From: Flavobacterium ammonificans
Lineage (GTDB): Bacteria; Bacteroidota; Bacteroidia; Flavobacteriales; Flavobacteriaceae
Assembly: GCF_020886115.1 (NCBI RefSeq)
Contig: NZ_AP025185.1
Span: forward strand, 806,001-870,000
Reading direction: 5' to 3'
DNA: 64,000 bases
Shown: piece by piece, positions 1 through 7,447 of the stretch
How positions within the stretch are numbered: the stretch's first letter is position 1
Layout: each line of letters begins with the position of its first letter
Program-made: the position numbers and the translations under genes
Notes under the pieces: generated by a model
Seen by the model: only the letters and a program-made list of their open reading frames with translations
Told to the model about the DNA's origin: nothing
Database searches by the model: none

Positions 1-200
1 CGCTATTTTTTCCAGGGACAGATCAAGAAGTTACCATAACCACTATGAGTCTATCAGCTACAACAAAAGAGGTTGTAAAGTGCAAACTTGACGCCTCAAG
101 AATGGCAAAACTAAACCTAAGTGGTTACGCATCAGGTTTGTATATAGTTCGTGTTAAAGGCGATCAATTTGAGGAAACAATAAAAGTAATTAAACAATAA
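1..200 (+). CDS. C-terminal end of a T9SS type A secreted protein (5' end outside window)
   Basis: Open frame entering from the left edge in the frame of position 3 and ending at TAA 198-200; about 65 residues are visible. The tail has the pattern of a type IX secretion type A sorting domain: a short beta-strand region, then LSGYASGLYIVRV, an acidic turn, and a basic end TIKVIKQ. In this family the domain targets the protein through the T9SS translocon in the outer membrane and is cut off at the surface. The catalytic or binding part lies outside the window, so its function is unknown. It ends 6 bp before the lipoprotein gene and is probably co-transcribed with it. Confidence 0.85.
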   Translation, partial: LFFPGTDQEVTITTMSLSATTKEVVKCKLDASRMAKLNLSGYASGLYIVRVKGDQFEETIKVIKQ

Positions 201-206
201 AACAAG

Positions 207-920
207 ATGAAAAGTATCATTAAAATAACAGCTATTTTTCTTGTAATAGGATTGGTTTCTTGCGGAGGAAGTTCCGAAGACGAAGCGCCAGTAGAGGTTG
301 CAATTAAAATTCCAGGAAAAGCAACTTTAGTTGCTCCAGCAAGTGGCACTACTTGCGAACCGGGAGCCAATGCTACCCCTACACAAAGTTCAGTAGTATT
401 TAGTTGGAATGCTGCTACCGATACAGAAAGCTATGAATTAAAAGTAATCAATTTGAATACTCAAGAAACAGTAACACAAACGGGGATTACATCGGCTACT
501 GCAACAGTAACGTTAAATCGTGGGATTCCGTATTCTTGGTCTGTAACTTCAAAAAACAAAGGGGCTACTACCACAGTCAGTGATACTTGGAAATTTTATT
601 TAGCAGGGGTTGGCGTGACGAATTACGCACCATTCCCTGCGGCGGCAGTTAGTCCATTGTCAGGTACTGTAGTAACGCCAACTAACGGAAAAGTAACACT
701 CAGTTGGGAAACAAGCGATGTTGAGGCCAGTCCTTTAACCTATACTTTATTTTTTGACACAGTAGACGGGAAACAAACGCCAATTGACGCAAACAAGAAT
801 TTGACTTCCAAAACTAAAGAGGTTGTTGTGAATGCCAATACGGTTTACTATTGGAGAGTGATTACTAGTGATGGGTTTAATACTTCTACTAGTATCGTTT
901 ATACATTTAAAACGCCTTAA
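207..920 (+). CDS. Lipoprotein with two fibronectin type III-like domains
   Basis: 237 aa. A lipoprotein signal peptide with lipobox GLVSC puts the lipidated Cys at about residue 20, followed by GGSSEDE, a Ser/acidic stretch common in exported Bacteroidetes lipoproteins. Two beta-sandwich repeats follow, about residues 38-130 and 140-237. Each has the Fn3 signature of a W in strand B (VVFSWNAATD; VTLSWETSD) and a Y-W pair near the end (PYSWSVTS; VYYWRVITSD). Likely a surface or periplasmic binding or structural partner of the T9SS cargo gene just upstream. The ligand is not evident. SusE/SusF-type glycan binding is possible but not shown. Confidence 0.75.
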   Translation: MKSIIKITAIFLVIGLVSCGGSSEDEAPVEVAIKIPGKATLVAPASGTTCEPGANATPTQSSVVFSWNAATDTESYELKVINLNTQETVTQTGITSATATVTLNRGIPYSWSVTSKNKGATTTVSDTWKFYLAGVGVTNYAPFPAAAVSPLSGTVVTPTNGKVTLSWETSDVEASPLTYTLFFDTVDGKQTPIDANKNLTSKTKEVVVNANTVYYWRVITSDGFNTSTSIVYTFKTP

Positions 921-930
921 ATCAAAGCAA

Positions 931-1671
931 ATGATCGTCCTAAAACCAAGGTTTTATTTTATTGGATTGCTGAGTCTAATGGCACTATTTTCTGATGCTC
1001 AAAATAATTTCCAACACAATGTTTTGAGTCCAGTAGAAGAAGCCGAGGGTTGGCAATTACTTTTTGATGGGAAATCTACTTCTGGCTGGCATTTATATAA
1101 TGAAGGGAATATCAAGTCCGCATGGACAGTTCGTAATGGCGAATTAGTTTGCGATCCAACTATAGAGAAAGTAGAACGCGGTGATTTGATTTCTGATTCG
1201 GTTTTTACCAATTATGATTTTAGTTTTGAATGGAAAATTTCTGAAGCAGGCAATAGCGGGGTTTTTATTAATGTGCAAGAAGCTCCTGAATTTCCCACTG
1301 CATGGACAACAGGTCCCGAATACCAATTATTAGACAATGCCAACATGCCTAAAGATTATCTGATTGATGGCAAGCATTCGGCGGGTTGTGTGTACAGTTT
1401 GTCACCTTTATTGAATCAAGTTCAGCCGAAACCTGCTGGAGAGTGGAATATTTCAAGAATTCTGCAACAAAACGGCGTCATTACCTTTTGGTTAAATGGC
1501 ATTGAAACAGGTCACGAAGACATGAAAACCGACCGTTGGAAACAATTAATAGCCGGAAGCAAATTAGGTAATTTCCCTTCTTTTGGAAAGGCAATTCAGG
1601 GTAAAATTGCTTTTCAAGATTGGTCAAAAGGAGTAGCCTTGCGCAATATTAAAATTAAAGAAATAAAGTAA
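931..1671 (+). CDS. Secreted DUF1080 (3-keto-disaccharide hydrolase-like) protein
   Basis: 246 aa from ATG 931. This start is preferred over the upstream in-frame ATG at 868 because it lies 10 bp after the previous stop and begins a clean signal peptide (MIVLKPRFYFIGLLSLMALFSDAQ). The mature protein starts near EEAEGWQLLFDGKS, then GWHLY, the typical opening of the DUF1080 concanavalin-like jelly roll. SGVFINVQE and the closing pattern ending VALRNIKIKEI also fit. Family members act on 3-keto glycosides or bind glycans at the cell surface or in the periplasm; the exact substrate cannot be read here. Convergent with the M20 gene, only 7 bp between stops. Confidence 0.8.
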   Translation: MIVLKPRFYFIGLLSLMALFSDAQNNFQHNVLSPVEEAEGWQLLFDGKSTSGWHLYNEGNIKSAWTVRNGELVCDPTIEKVERGDLISDSVFTNYDFSFEWKISEAGNSGVFINVQEAPEFPTAWTTGPEYQLLDNANMPKDYLIDGKHSAGCVYSLSPLLNQVQPKPAGEWNISRILQQNGVITFWLNGIETGHEDMKTDRWKQLIAGSKLGNFPSFGKAIQGKIAFQDWSKGVALRNIKIKEIK

Positions 1672-1678
1672 ATTTTAA

Positions 1679-3100
1679 TTATTTTCTATAATCCAAAGCA
1701 GGTTTTCGATCGCCTAGAAGTGGCGTATATTTAAAATCCTTTCCTCTTTTTTCTTCCAATTCAGCTTTGGCTTTTGCAATTTGGTCTTGGTGTAAAAACA
1801 AATCAATAGCAGTTAAGGCAATCGTTTTGGCTGCGACCATCATTCCCTTGTTGCCAATATCGGTTCCGCCTGCAGCCACCGCTTGCCAACTATGAGCCGG
1901 AGTTCCAGGCACCCAAGTGGCGCTTCCCATTCCTGCTGTTGGAACAGCAAAACTCACATCGCCTACATCGGTTGATCCAAAACTTGGATCCAAATTTTTG
2001 TAAGGTTGTACGATTGCTGCTTTATTTAAATCTCCATTTTCAATTCCCAAGGATTGAATGATTTGGTTTCCAAATTCTTTTTCTTTTTCAGTATATGTAA
2101 CACCTCCCACTTTAACTAGATTCGAATACATCATCTTTTGGAGCGTGATATTTGGCAACAATTCGTGTGTTCCTCCTATAAGTTCGTACTCCATTTTTGT
2201 TCCAGTACCTAGCGCAGCTCCTTCAGCAGCTTTAGCGATGCGATCAAAAATATCGATCACCATTTTTCGATTGCCGTGACGTACATAATAATAGACTTCC
2301 GCAAAATCAGGTACTACATTAGGCGCCTTCCCACCATTGGTAATCACATAATGAATGCGGGTGTCTGAAGGTATGTGTTCGCGCATCATATTCACCATCA
2401 TATTCATTGCTTCAACGCCATCTAAAGCAGAACGTCCTTTTTCTGGAGCCATTCCAGCATGAGAAGCGATTCCGTGAAAACGAAACTTTGCTGATTTATT
2501 AGCCAAAGCCGATCCCGGATTCGCATCATTGGCGTCGGCTGGGTGCCAATGCAAGGCTACATCAACGTCTTTAAACAAACCTTCGCGTACTAAGTATACT
2601 TTTCCCGATCCACCTTCTTCGGCAGGACAGCCATAAAAACGAATGGTTCCTTTTTTATGATTGGCTTTTAACCAATTTTTTACTTCAATCGCAGCAGCGG
2701 TAGAAGCGGTACCAAATAAATGATGACCACAGGCGTGTCCTGCGGCTTTTCCGGCCGATTTTTTCTCCGCAACCGCTTCTTGTGACAAGCCTGGTAAGGC
2801 GTCGTATTCTCCTAAAATGGCAATTACAGGCAGTCCTTCTCCATATTCGGCAATAAAAGCGGTGGGAATTCCTGCCACGCTTTTAGTAACCTTAAATCCT
2901 TCGGCGCTTAAAGTTTCTTGTAACAATGCGGCGCTTTTTTCTTCTTGGTAGCCCATTTCGGCAAAGCCCCAAATTTGTTGAGCTATTGAACTATAGACTT
3001 CTTTTTTAGCTTCTAAATTAGCTGTGATTTTATCTGTTTTTTGAGCCAAAACAAAACTTGAGAACCCTAAAAATAAGGGCAGGACATAGTGTATTTTCAT
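1679..3100 (-). CDS. Exported M20 family amidohydrolase (AbgB-like)
   Basis: 473 aa with signal peptide MKIHYVLPLFLGFSSFVLAQ. Metallopeptidase M20D features: the metal-binding segment GHACGHHLFGT near residues 122-132, CPAEEGGSGK (metal-binding/catalytic Glu), HWHPAD, and a dimerisation-domain motif HGIASHAGMAPEKGRSALDG. A C-terminal GSTDVGDVSFAVPTAG holds another metal-ligand region. Relatives cleave p-aminobenzoyl-glutamate, N-acyl amino acids or small dipeptides. Export to the periplasm suggests scavenging of amide-linked amino acids; substrate unknown. It reads away from the GNAT gene and shares a 100-bp divergent region with it. Confidence 0.85.
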   Translation of the reverse strand: MKIHYVLPLFLGFSSFVLAQKTDKITANLEAKKEVYSSIAQQIWGFAEMGYQEEKSAALLQETLSAEGFKVTKSVAGIPTAFIAEYGEGLPVIAILGEYDALPGLSQEAVAEKKSAGKAAGHACGHHLFGTASTAAAIEVKNWLKANHKKGTIRFYGCPAEEGGSGKVYLVREGLFKDVDVALHWHPADANDANPGSALANKSAKFRFHGIASHAGMAPEKGRSALDGVEAMNMMVNMMREHIPSDTRIHYVITNGGKAPNVVPDFAEVYYYVRHGNRKMVIDIFDRIAKAAEGAALGTGTKMEYELIGGTHELLPNITLQKMMYSNLVKVGGVTYTEKEKEFGNQIIQSLGIENGDLNKAAIVQPYKNLDPSFGSTDVGDVSFAVPTAGMGSATWVPGTPAHSWQAVAAGGTDIGNKGMMVAAKTIALTAIDLFLHQDQIAKAKAELEEKRGKDFKYTPLLGDRKPALDYRK

Positions 3101-3175
3101 GGTAGAAATGCTATTTATTGAAATATAAATGTACTACTTTTTTACAATCGGCCATTACGAATCCGCTTTTTTGGT

Positions 3176-3183
3176 TAAGTTTG
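3176..3183 (+). promoter_or_regulatory. -7 promoter element for the acetyltransferase gene
   Basis: TAAGTTTG matches the Bacteroidetes -7 consensus TAnnTTTG and lies 17 bp before the ATG at 3201. No good -33 TTG box is seen at standard spacing. Confidence 0.4.
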
Positions 3184-3200
3184 AATCTATAATCTGATTT

Positions 3201-3608
3201 ATGATTCGAGAAATTCCTATTGATGCAGTATTGCAATTACGTCAAAAAGTACTTTGGCCTGATAAAGGCCTTGATTTTGTTCGTACCCCAAACGACGATT
3301 GCGGTATTCATTTGGGTATTTTCATCGAAGGCGAATGGGTTTCTTGTATTTCTCTTTTTATTGAGGAGAATCAACACGCGGTTTTTAGAAAATTTGCCAC
3401 CCTCCCTGATTTCCAAAATAAAGGGTATGGTAGCCAATTATTACATTACAGTTTTAACTACCTCCAACAACTCGGAATTATAACTATTTCTTGTAGCGCT
3501 CGTGTTGAAAAACAAAGTTATTATCAAAAATTTGGAATGCAACCCAACGGTTATCCCTATCTCAAAAATGGGTTGCAGTATGTAACAATGGAAATGAACT
3601 TAGAATAA
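3201..3608 (+). CDS. GNAT family N-acetyltransferase
   Basis: 135 aa, a compact single-domain GNAT fold. The acetyl-CoA pyrophosphate-binding motif A is visible as RKFATLPDFQNKGYGSQLL (Q-x-x-G-x-G type) near residues 68-85. The C-terminal YYQKFGMQPNGYPYLKNGL matches the family pattern of a Tyr followed by kFGF/M. Such proteins acetylate small amines or protein N-termini in the cytosol; the acceptor cannot be predicted. Single gene, not part of an evident operon. Confidence 0.85.
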   Translation: MIREIPIDAVLQLRQKVLWPDKGLDFVRTPNDDCGIHLGIFIEGEWVSCISLFIEENQHAVFRKFATLPDFQNKGYGSQLLHYSFNYLQQLGIITISCSARVEKQSYYQKFGMQPNGYPYLKNGLQYVTMEMNLE

Positions 3609-3651
3609 AGTAGAGGTTTAAAAAGGATTGGTATAAAATAATTGAATATTC

Positions 3652-3684
3652 ATTGCGTATTATTGACGCAATAATTTATATTTG
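3652..3684 (+). promoter_or_regulatory. Promoter with overlapping inverted repeat
   Basis: TATATTTG at 3677-3684 matches the -7 consensus; TTG at 3653-3655 gives a 21-bp spacer. A 7-bp perfect inverted repeat, ATTGCGT (3652-3658) and ACGCAAT (3666-3672), overlaps the -33 region and could be an operator. The next gene starts at 3721. Confidence 0.5.
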
Positions 3685-3720
3685 TCATTCGTATACTAAT
3701 CAACCAAGATTATTTTCTTC

Positions 3721-4353
3721 ATGAAACCTACATTTTTAACCGTTTTAGCCTTTTTTTGTATCACATTGGCACAAGCACAACATGCTAGTTTTGAAGCTAG
3801 TACAGGCGGATTCTCTTTTATTCCCGCATTTACCTCAGAAGACCCGCATATTATTGTTAATGCTGGAACGACTAACACTAAAAGACTTTCGTTCCATTTG
3901 TTATCTACCATTCGTCTAGAAAATTTAAACCCAAGGGGCGTAATTTTTATGTCTCGTTACAAATTTATTGACAAAAAATTGAAAGCAAGTTTCGGAATTC
4001 ACTTGCCTGCGATACAAATCGACGAAAACTTTAATGTCGATACCTTTTTTGCACAAGAAGTTCTTGCGAGCTATCCTTTGTCAAATAAATGGTCTATGGG
4101 CTTGTTTTATTTGCATGGTGAAGGAAGAAACAACGACTTTAAGACTAATTTTCTAGCTTTAAGCACAACATTAGTTGAAGGGAAGTTTAGTTTTTTAACG
4201 CAAGCGTATGGACTTGATTTAGATACTACTTATGGAGTTTCGGAAACAATAACCTATAAAGTGACTAAAAATATTGATTTCAGAGGCTTTGCCAACAAGA
4301 CGATTTCAAACGGAAAATTCAATTGGACCCTAGGGGCAAGATATAATTTGTAA
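3721..4353 (+). CDS. Small exported protein, probable outer-membrane beta-barrel
   Basis: 210 aa, family not recognised. Signal peptide MKPTFLTVLAFFCITLAQAQ. The rest alternates polar and hydrophobic residues in short strands (for example KLKASFGIHLPAI, WSMGLFYLHGEG, FSFLTQAYGLDLD) and ends in FNWTLGARYNL, the aromatic-x-x-aromatic-like finish typical of outer-membrane barrels. Length suits an 8-stranded barrel. It lies 38 bp upstream of the GH3 gene and is probably co-transcribed from the promoter at 3653-3684. No catalytic motif seen. Confidence 0.55.
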   Translation: MKPTFLTVLAFFCITLAQAQHASFEASTGGFSFIPAFTSEDPHIIVNAGTTNTKRLSFHLLSTIRLENLNPRGVIFMSRYKFIDKKLKASFGIHLPAIQIDENFNVDTFFAQEVLASYPLSNKWSMGLFYLHGEGRNNDFKTNFLALSTTLVEGKFSFLTQAYGLDLDTTYGVSETITYKVTKNIDFRGFANKTISNGKFNWTLGARYNL

Positions 4354-4391
4354 ATTGCTAATTAAATTAACTACCAGATAAACCACCGATA

Positions 4392-6722
4392 ATGAAAACA
4401 CAAATCACATTCGCTTCTTTGATGCTACTTCTAGCAACACAAGTGGAAGCACAAAAAAAATGGTCAGAAACACCTAAAGGGAGTTTTAATCGCATTGAAA
4501 ATACAGGTGGGCAAACCTTGGGCTATTCACCAAAATCAGGTGTAAAAATCATGACCGTTGACGGATTAGCGTTCAAGGATTTGAATAAAAACGGGAAATT
4601 AGACCGTTACGAAGATTGGAGACTACCGGTTGCCGAACGTGCCAAAGATTTGGCTAGTCAAATGACTGTAGAACAAATTGCTGGATTGATGTTGTACAGT
4701 CGCCATCAATCGGTTCCGGCGCAAGCAGGAGGTTACTTTGGCGGAACCTATAATGGCAAATCATTTCCAGAAAGTGGGGCTAAAGCTCACGATTTATCCG
4801 ATCAACAAAAAAACTTTTTAACGACAGATAATTTGCGTCACGTTTTGATGACATCGGTGGAGAACCCAACGGTATCTGCACTTTGGAATAACAATGTACA
4901 AGAATTAGTAGAAAGCATTGGAATGGGAATTCCAGCTAATAATAGTTCAGATCCAAGGCATGGAGCCAATAAAGATTCAGAATACAATGCCGGTTCAGGC
5001 GGTGCAATTTCGCAATGGCCAGAAGAATTAGGCTTAGCAGCCACTTTTGACCCTGCTATTACAGAACAATTTGGAACCATTGCCGCCAGAGAATACCGTG
5101 CTTTAGGTATTGCGACAGCATTATCTCCTCAAATTGATTTGGCTACAGAGCCAAGGTGGAACCGTTTTGTGGGGACTTTTGGCGAAGACCCAAAATTAGC
5201 AACCGATATGTCTAGAGCCTATGTGGATGGTTTTCAATCGTCACCAAAAACCATTGCAGCTTATGAAGGTTGGGGTAATCAAAGTGTGAATGCCATGATC
5301 AAACACTGGCCAAGTGGTGGTCCTGAAGAAGGTGGCCGTGACGGGCATTTTGCGTATGGCAAGTTTGCAGTTTATCCAGGAAATAATTTCGAAATGCATC
5401 TACAACCTTTTCTTGATGGGGCATTTAAATTAAATGGCGGGACTAAAAAAGCATCTGCCGTGATGCCGTATTATACGATTTCGTACAACCAAGATAAAAA
5501 GTACGGAGAGAATGTAGGGAATGGATTTAGCAAATACATCATTACTGATTTATTGAGAGACAAATACGGATACGATGGAGTAGTATGTACGGATTGGTTA
5601 ATAACCGGTGACGAAGGAAAAACACCGGATGTTTTTGCTGGAAAATCATGGGGAACCGAGAAAATGACTATTGCCGAAAGACATTATAAAGTAATGATGG
5701 CAGGCGTAGATCAATTTGGGGGCAACAACGATATCAAACCTGTTTTGGAAGCCTATCAAATGGGGGTTAAAGAACACGGTGAAGCCTTTATGCGCAATCG
5801 TTTTGAGAAATCAGCAGTACGTTTGTTGTTGAATATTTTTAGAGTAGGTTTATTTGAAAACGCTTATTTGGATCCAGAAGAAACTAAAGCTATCGTTGGG
5901 AAACCAGAGTTTATGAAAGCGGGTTATGATGCCCAATTGAAATCGATTGTTTTGATTAAAAATCAAAATAAGACCTTGCCAATTGCTAATGGAAAAACAG
6001 TATATGTTCCAAAAAGAACTACCCCACCTGGGGTGAATTTCTTTGGCATGCCAACACCAGAAAAAACAGAATATCCAGTGAATTTGGATTTGATTAAAAA
6101 ATATTACAATGTAACAGATGATCCTACAAAAGCTGATTTTGCCATAGTATTTATCAAAAGTCCAGTTAGTAATGGGTATAGTAGATCCGATAGAGAAGCA
6201 GGAGGGAATGGCTATGTGCCAATTAGTTTACAATTGAAAGATTATACAGCAACTGAGGCTAGAGCGCAAAGTATCGCAGCTGGAGATCCAGTAATTGATC
6301 CCACTATTACCAATCGTTCGTACTTGAATAAGACCTCAAAATCTAATTCATACCCTGATTTAAATACCATTTTAGACACCAAAAAAGCGATGAATGGGAA
6401 ACCAGTAGTAGTAGCGATTACCGTTTCTAATCCAATGGTTTTTGGCGAATTTGAAAAAGAAGTGGATGCAATTGTAGGAGAGTTTGGAGTACAAATGGAA
6501 GCTTTGTTGGATATTGTTTCTGGAAAAACAGAACCTTCGGGATTGTTACCTTTACAAATGCCGATGGATATGACAACAGTTGAAAAACAGTTGGAAGACG
6601 TGCCTCATGACATGATTCCATATCGCGATTCCAATGGAAATGTCTATGATTTTGGTTTTGGATTGAACTGGAAAGGCGTAATCAAAGATGCTAGAACCGA
6701 AAAATACAGTCTAAAAAAATAA
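4392..6722 (+). CDS. Secreted glycoside hydrolase family 3 enzyme
   Basis: 776 aa with signal peptide MKTQITFASLMLLLATQVEAQ. GH3 N-terminal barrel: the nucleophile is the Asp of VVCTDW at about residue 401; the substrate-pocket motif SPQIDLATEPRWNR and GTFGEDP are typical, as is the KHWPSGG region (Lys-His pair). The GH3 C-terminal alpha/beta sandwich starts near SIVLIKNQNKTLPI, with a fibronectin-like end FGFGLNW. Residues about 61-74 (DLNKNGKLDRYEDW) resemble an EF-hand calcium loop inserted before the barrel. Likely a periplasmic or surface beta-glucosidase or related exo-glycosidase; linkage specificity not readable. Followed by a terminator at 6731-6762. Confidence 0.9.
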   Translation: MKTQITFASLMLLLATQVEAQKKWSETPKGSFNRIENTGGQTLGYSPKSGVKIMTVDGLAFKDLNKNGKLDRYEDWRLPVAERAKDLASQMTVEQIAGLMLYSRHQSVPAQAGGYFGGTYNGKSFPESGAKAHDLSDQQKNFLTTDNLRHVLMTSVENPTVSALWNNNVQELVESIGMGIPANNSSDPRHGANKDSEYNAGSGGAISQWPEELGLAATFDPAITEQFGTIAAREYRALGIATALSPQIDLATEPRWNRFVGTFGEDPKLATDMSRAYVDGFQSSPKTIAAYEGWGNQSVNAMIKHWPSGGPEEGGRDGHFAYGKFAVYPGNNFEMHLQPFLDGAFKLNGGTKKASAVMPYYTISYNQDKKYGENVGNGFSKYIITDLLRDKYGYDGVVCTDWLITGDEGKTPDVFAGKSWGTEKMTIAERHYKVMMAGVDQFGGNNDIKPVLEAYQMGVKEHGEAFMRNRFEKSAVRLLLNIFRVGLFENAYLDPEETKAIVGKPEFMKAGYDAQLKSIVLIKNQNKTLPIANGKTVYVPKRTTPPGVNFFGMPTPEKTEYPVNLDLIKKYYNVTDDPTKADFAIVFIKSPVSNGYSRSDREAGGNGYVPISLQLKDYTATEARAQSIAAGDPVIDPTITNRSYLNKTSKSNSYPDLNTILDTKKAMNGKPVVVAITVSNPMVFGEFEKEVDAIVGEFGVQMEALLDIVSGKTEPSGLLPLQMPMDMTTVEKQLEDVPHDMIPYRDSNGNVYDFGFGLNWKGVIKDARTEKYSLKK

Positions 6723-6730
6723 TTGAATTC

Positions 6731-6762
6731 AAAAGCCATTTACAACAATGTAAAGGGCTTTT
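6731..6762 (+). terminator. Intrinsic terminator after the GH3 gene
   Basis: AAAAGCC (6731-6737) pairs with GGCTTTT (6756-6762); an inner TTTAC/GTAAA extends the stem with one mismatch. GTTTTTT follows. Confidence 0.7.
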
Positions 6763-6819
6763 GTTTTTTCAATCAATTAATCAACTACTTTTATAAGTAG
6801 TAATTAACAACCAATACTT

Positions 6820-7437
6820 ATGAGATTAGTAAACACCTTAATTTTTGCCCTTTTGATAGTTACAAGTTTTGGCCATGCACAAACAACGGTTTCGGGCAAG
6901 GTGTTGAATCATAAAAACAAACCCGTTTCAGGTGCAATATTGTATTTGGATACTATAGCAACTAATGTGATTACCAATAAGTCGGGAGGATATAGCTTAA
7001 TTGTCCCGGATAGTATAAAAAACATAAAGGTTTATTCTAAAAAATTGGGTTGGTTGAGCAGTGCTTACGCCAAAGAATCAACCATGGACTTTATGTATTT
7101 AGATACGGCTCCAGCCGACCAATCCTTAACACCGCCTAATGGATTAAATCCTGATAAAGACAAAACTACCGTTTCATTTCGTACTATTTACGACATGATG
7201 CGTGGGCGAATTGCCGGCGTTGTCGTGCAACAAGACAATACAATTATTGTAAGAGGAATAAATTCTATCAGAAACAATTCAGAACCATTATTTATAGTCG
7301 ATGGAAATTTTGTCCAAAGTATTGACTTTGTTGTGCCCAATGAAGTAAAAAGCATTACTGTTTTGAAAGATGCAGAAGCATCCATTTATGGTTCAAGAGG
7401 AGCGAGTGGTGTTATTGTAATCAAATTGAAAAAATAA
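6820..7437 (+). CDS. Orphan TonB receptor plug domain protein
   Basis: 205 aa. Signal peptide MRLVNTLIFALLIVTSFGHAQ, then a CarboxypepD_reg-like beta-sandwich (TTVSGKVLNHKNKPVSGAI, about residues 22-95), then a TonB-receptor plug-like segment: TIYDMMRGRIAGVVVQ, IIVRGINSIRNNSEPLFIVDG and VKSITVLKDAEASIYGSRGASGVIVI (about 125-203). This order is the N-terminus of a SusC-type receptor, but the protein stops where the 22-stranded barrel should begin. At 205 aa it cannot form a channel. The ORF ends cleanly and the next gene is convergent, so no barrel remnant follows. Could be a decoy or modular plug, or a gene truncated long ago. Confidence 0.8.
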   Translation: MRLVNTLIFALLIVTSFGHAQTTVSGKVLNHKNKPVSGAILYLDTIATNVITNKSGGYSLIVPDSIKNIKVYSKKLGWLSSAYAKESTMDFMYLDTAPADQSLTPPNGLNPDKDKTTVSFRTIYDMMRGRIAGVVVQQDNTIIVRGINSIRNNSEPLFIVDGNFVQSIDFVVPNEVKSITVLKDAEASIYGSRGASGVIVIKLKK

Positions 7438-7447
7438 CCTCCTTTTA

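Noticed and set aside
868-930. Longer start for the DUF1080 gene
   Set aside because: It overlaps the lipoprotein gene, puts a non-signal Lys-rich segment before the signal peptide, and ATG 931 has better spacing.
3220-3483. 87-aa alternative frame in the acetyltransferase gene
   Set aside because: Overlaps the clear GNAT frame, and shows no domain or conserved pattern.
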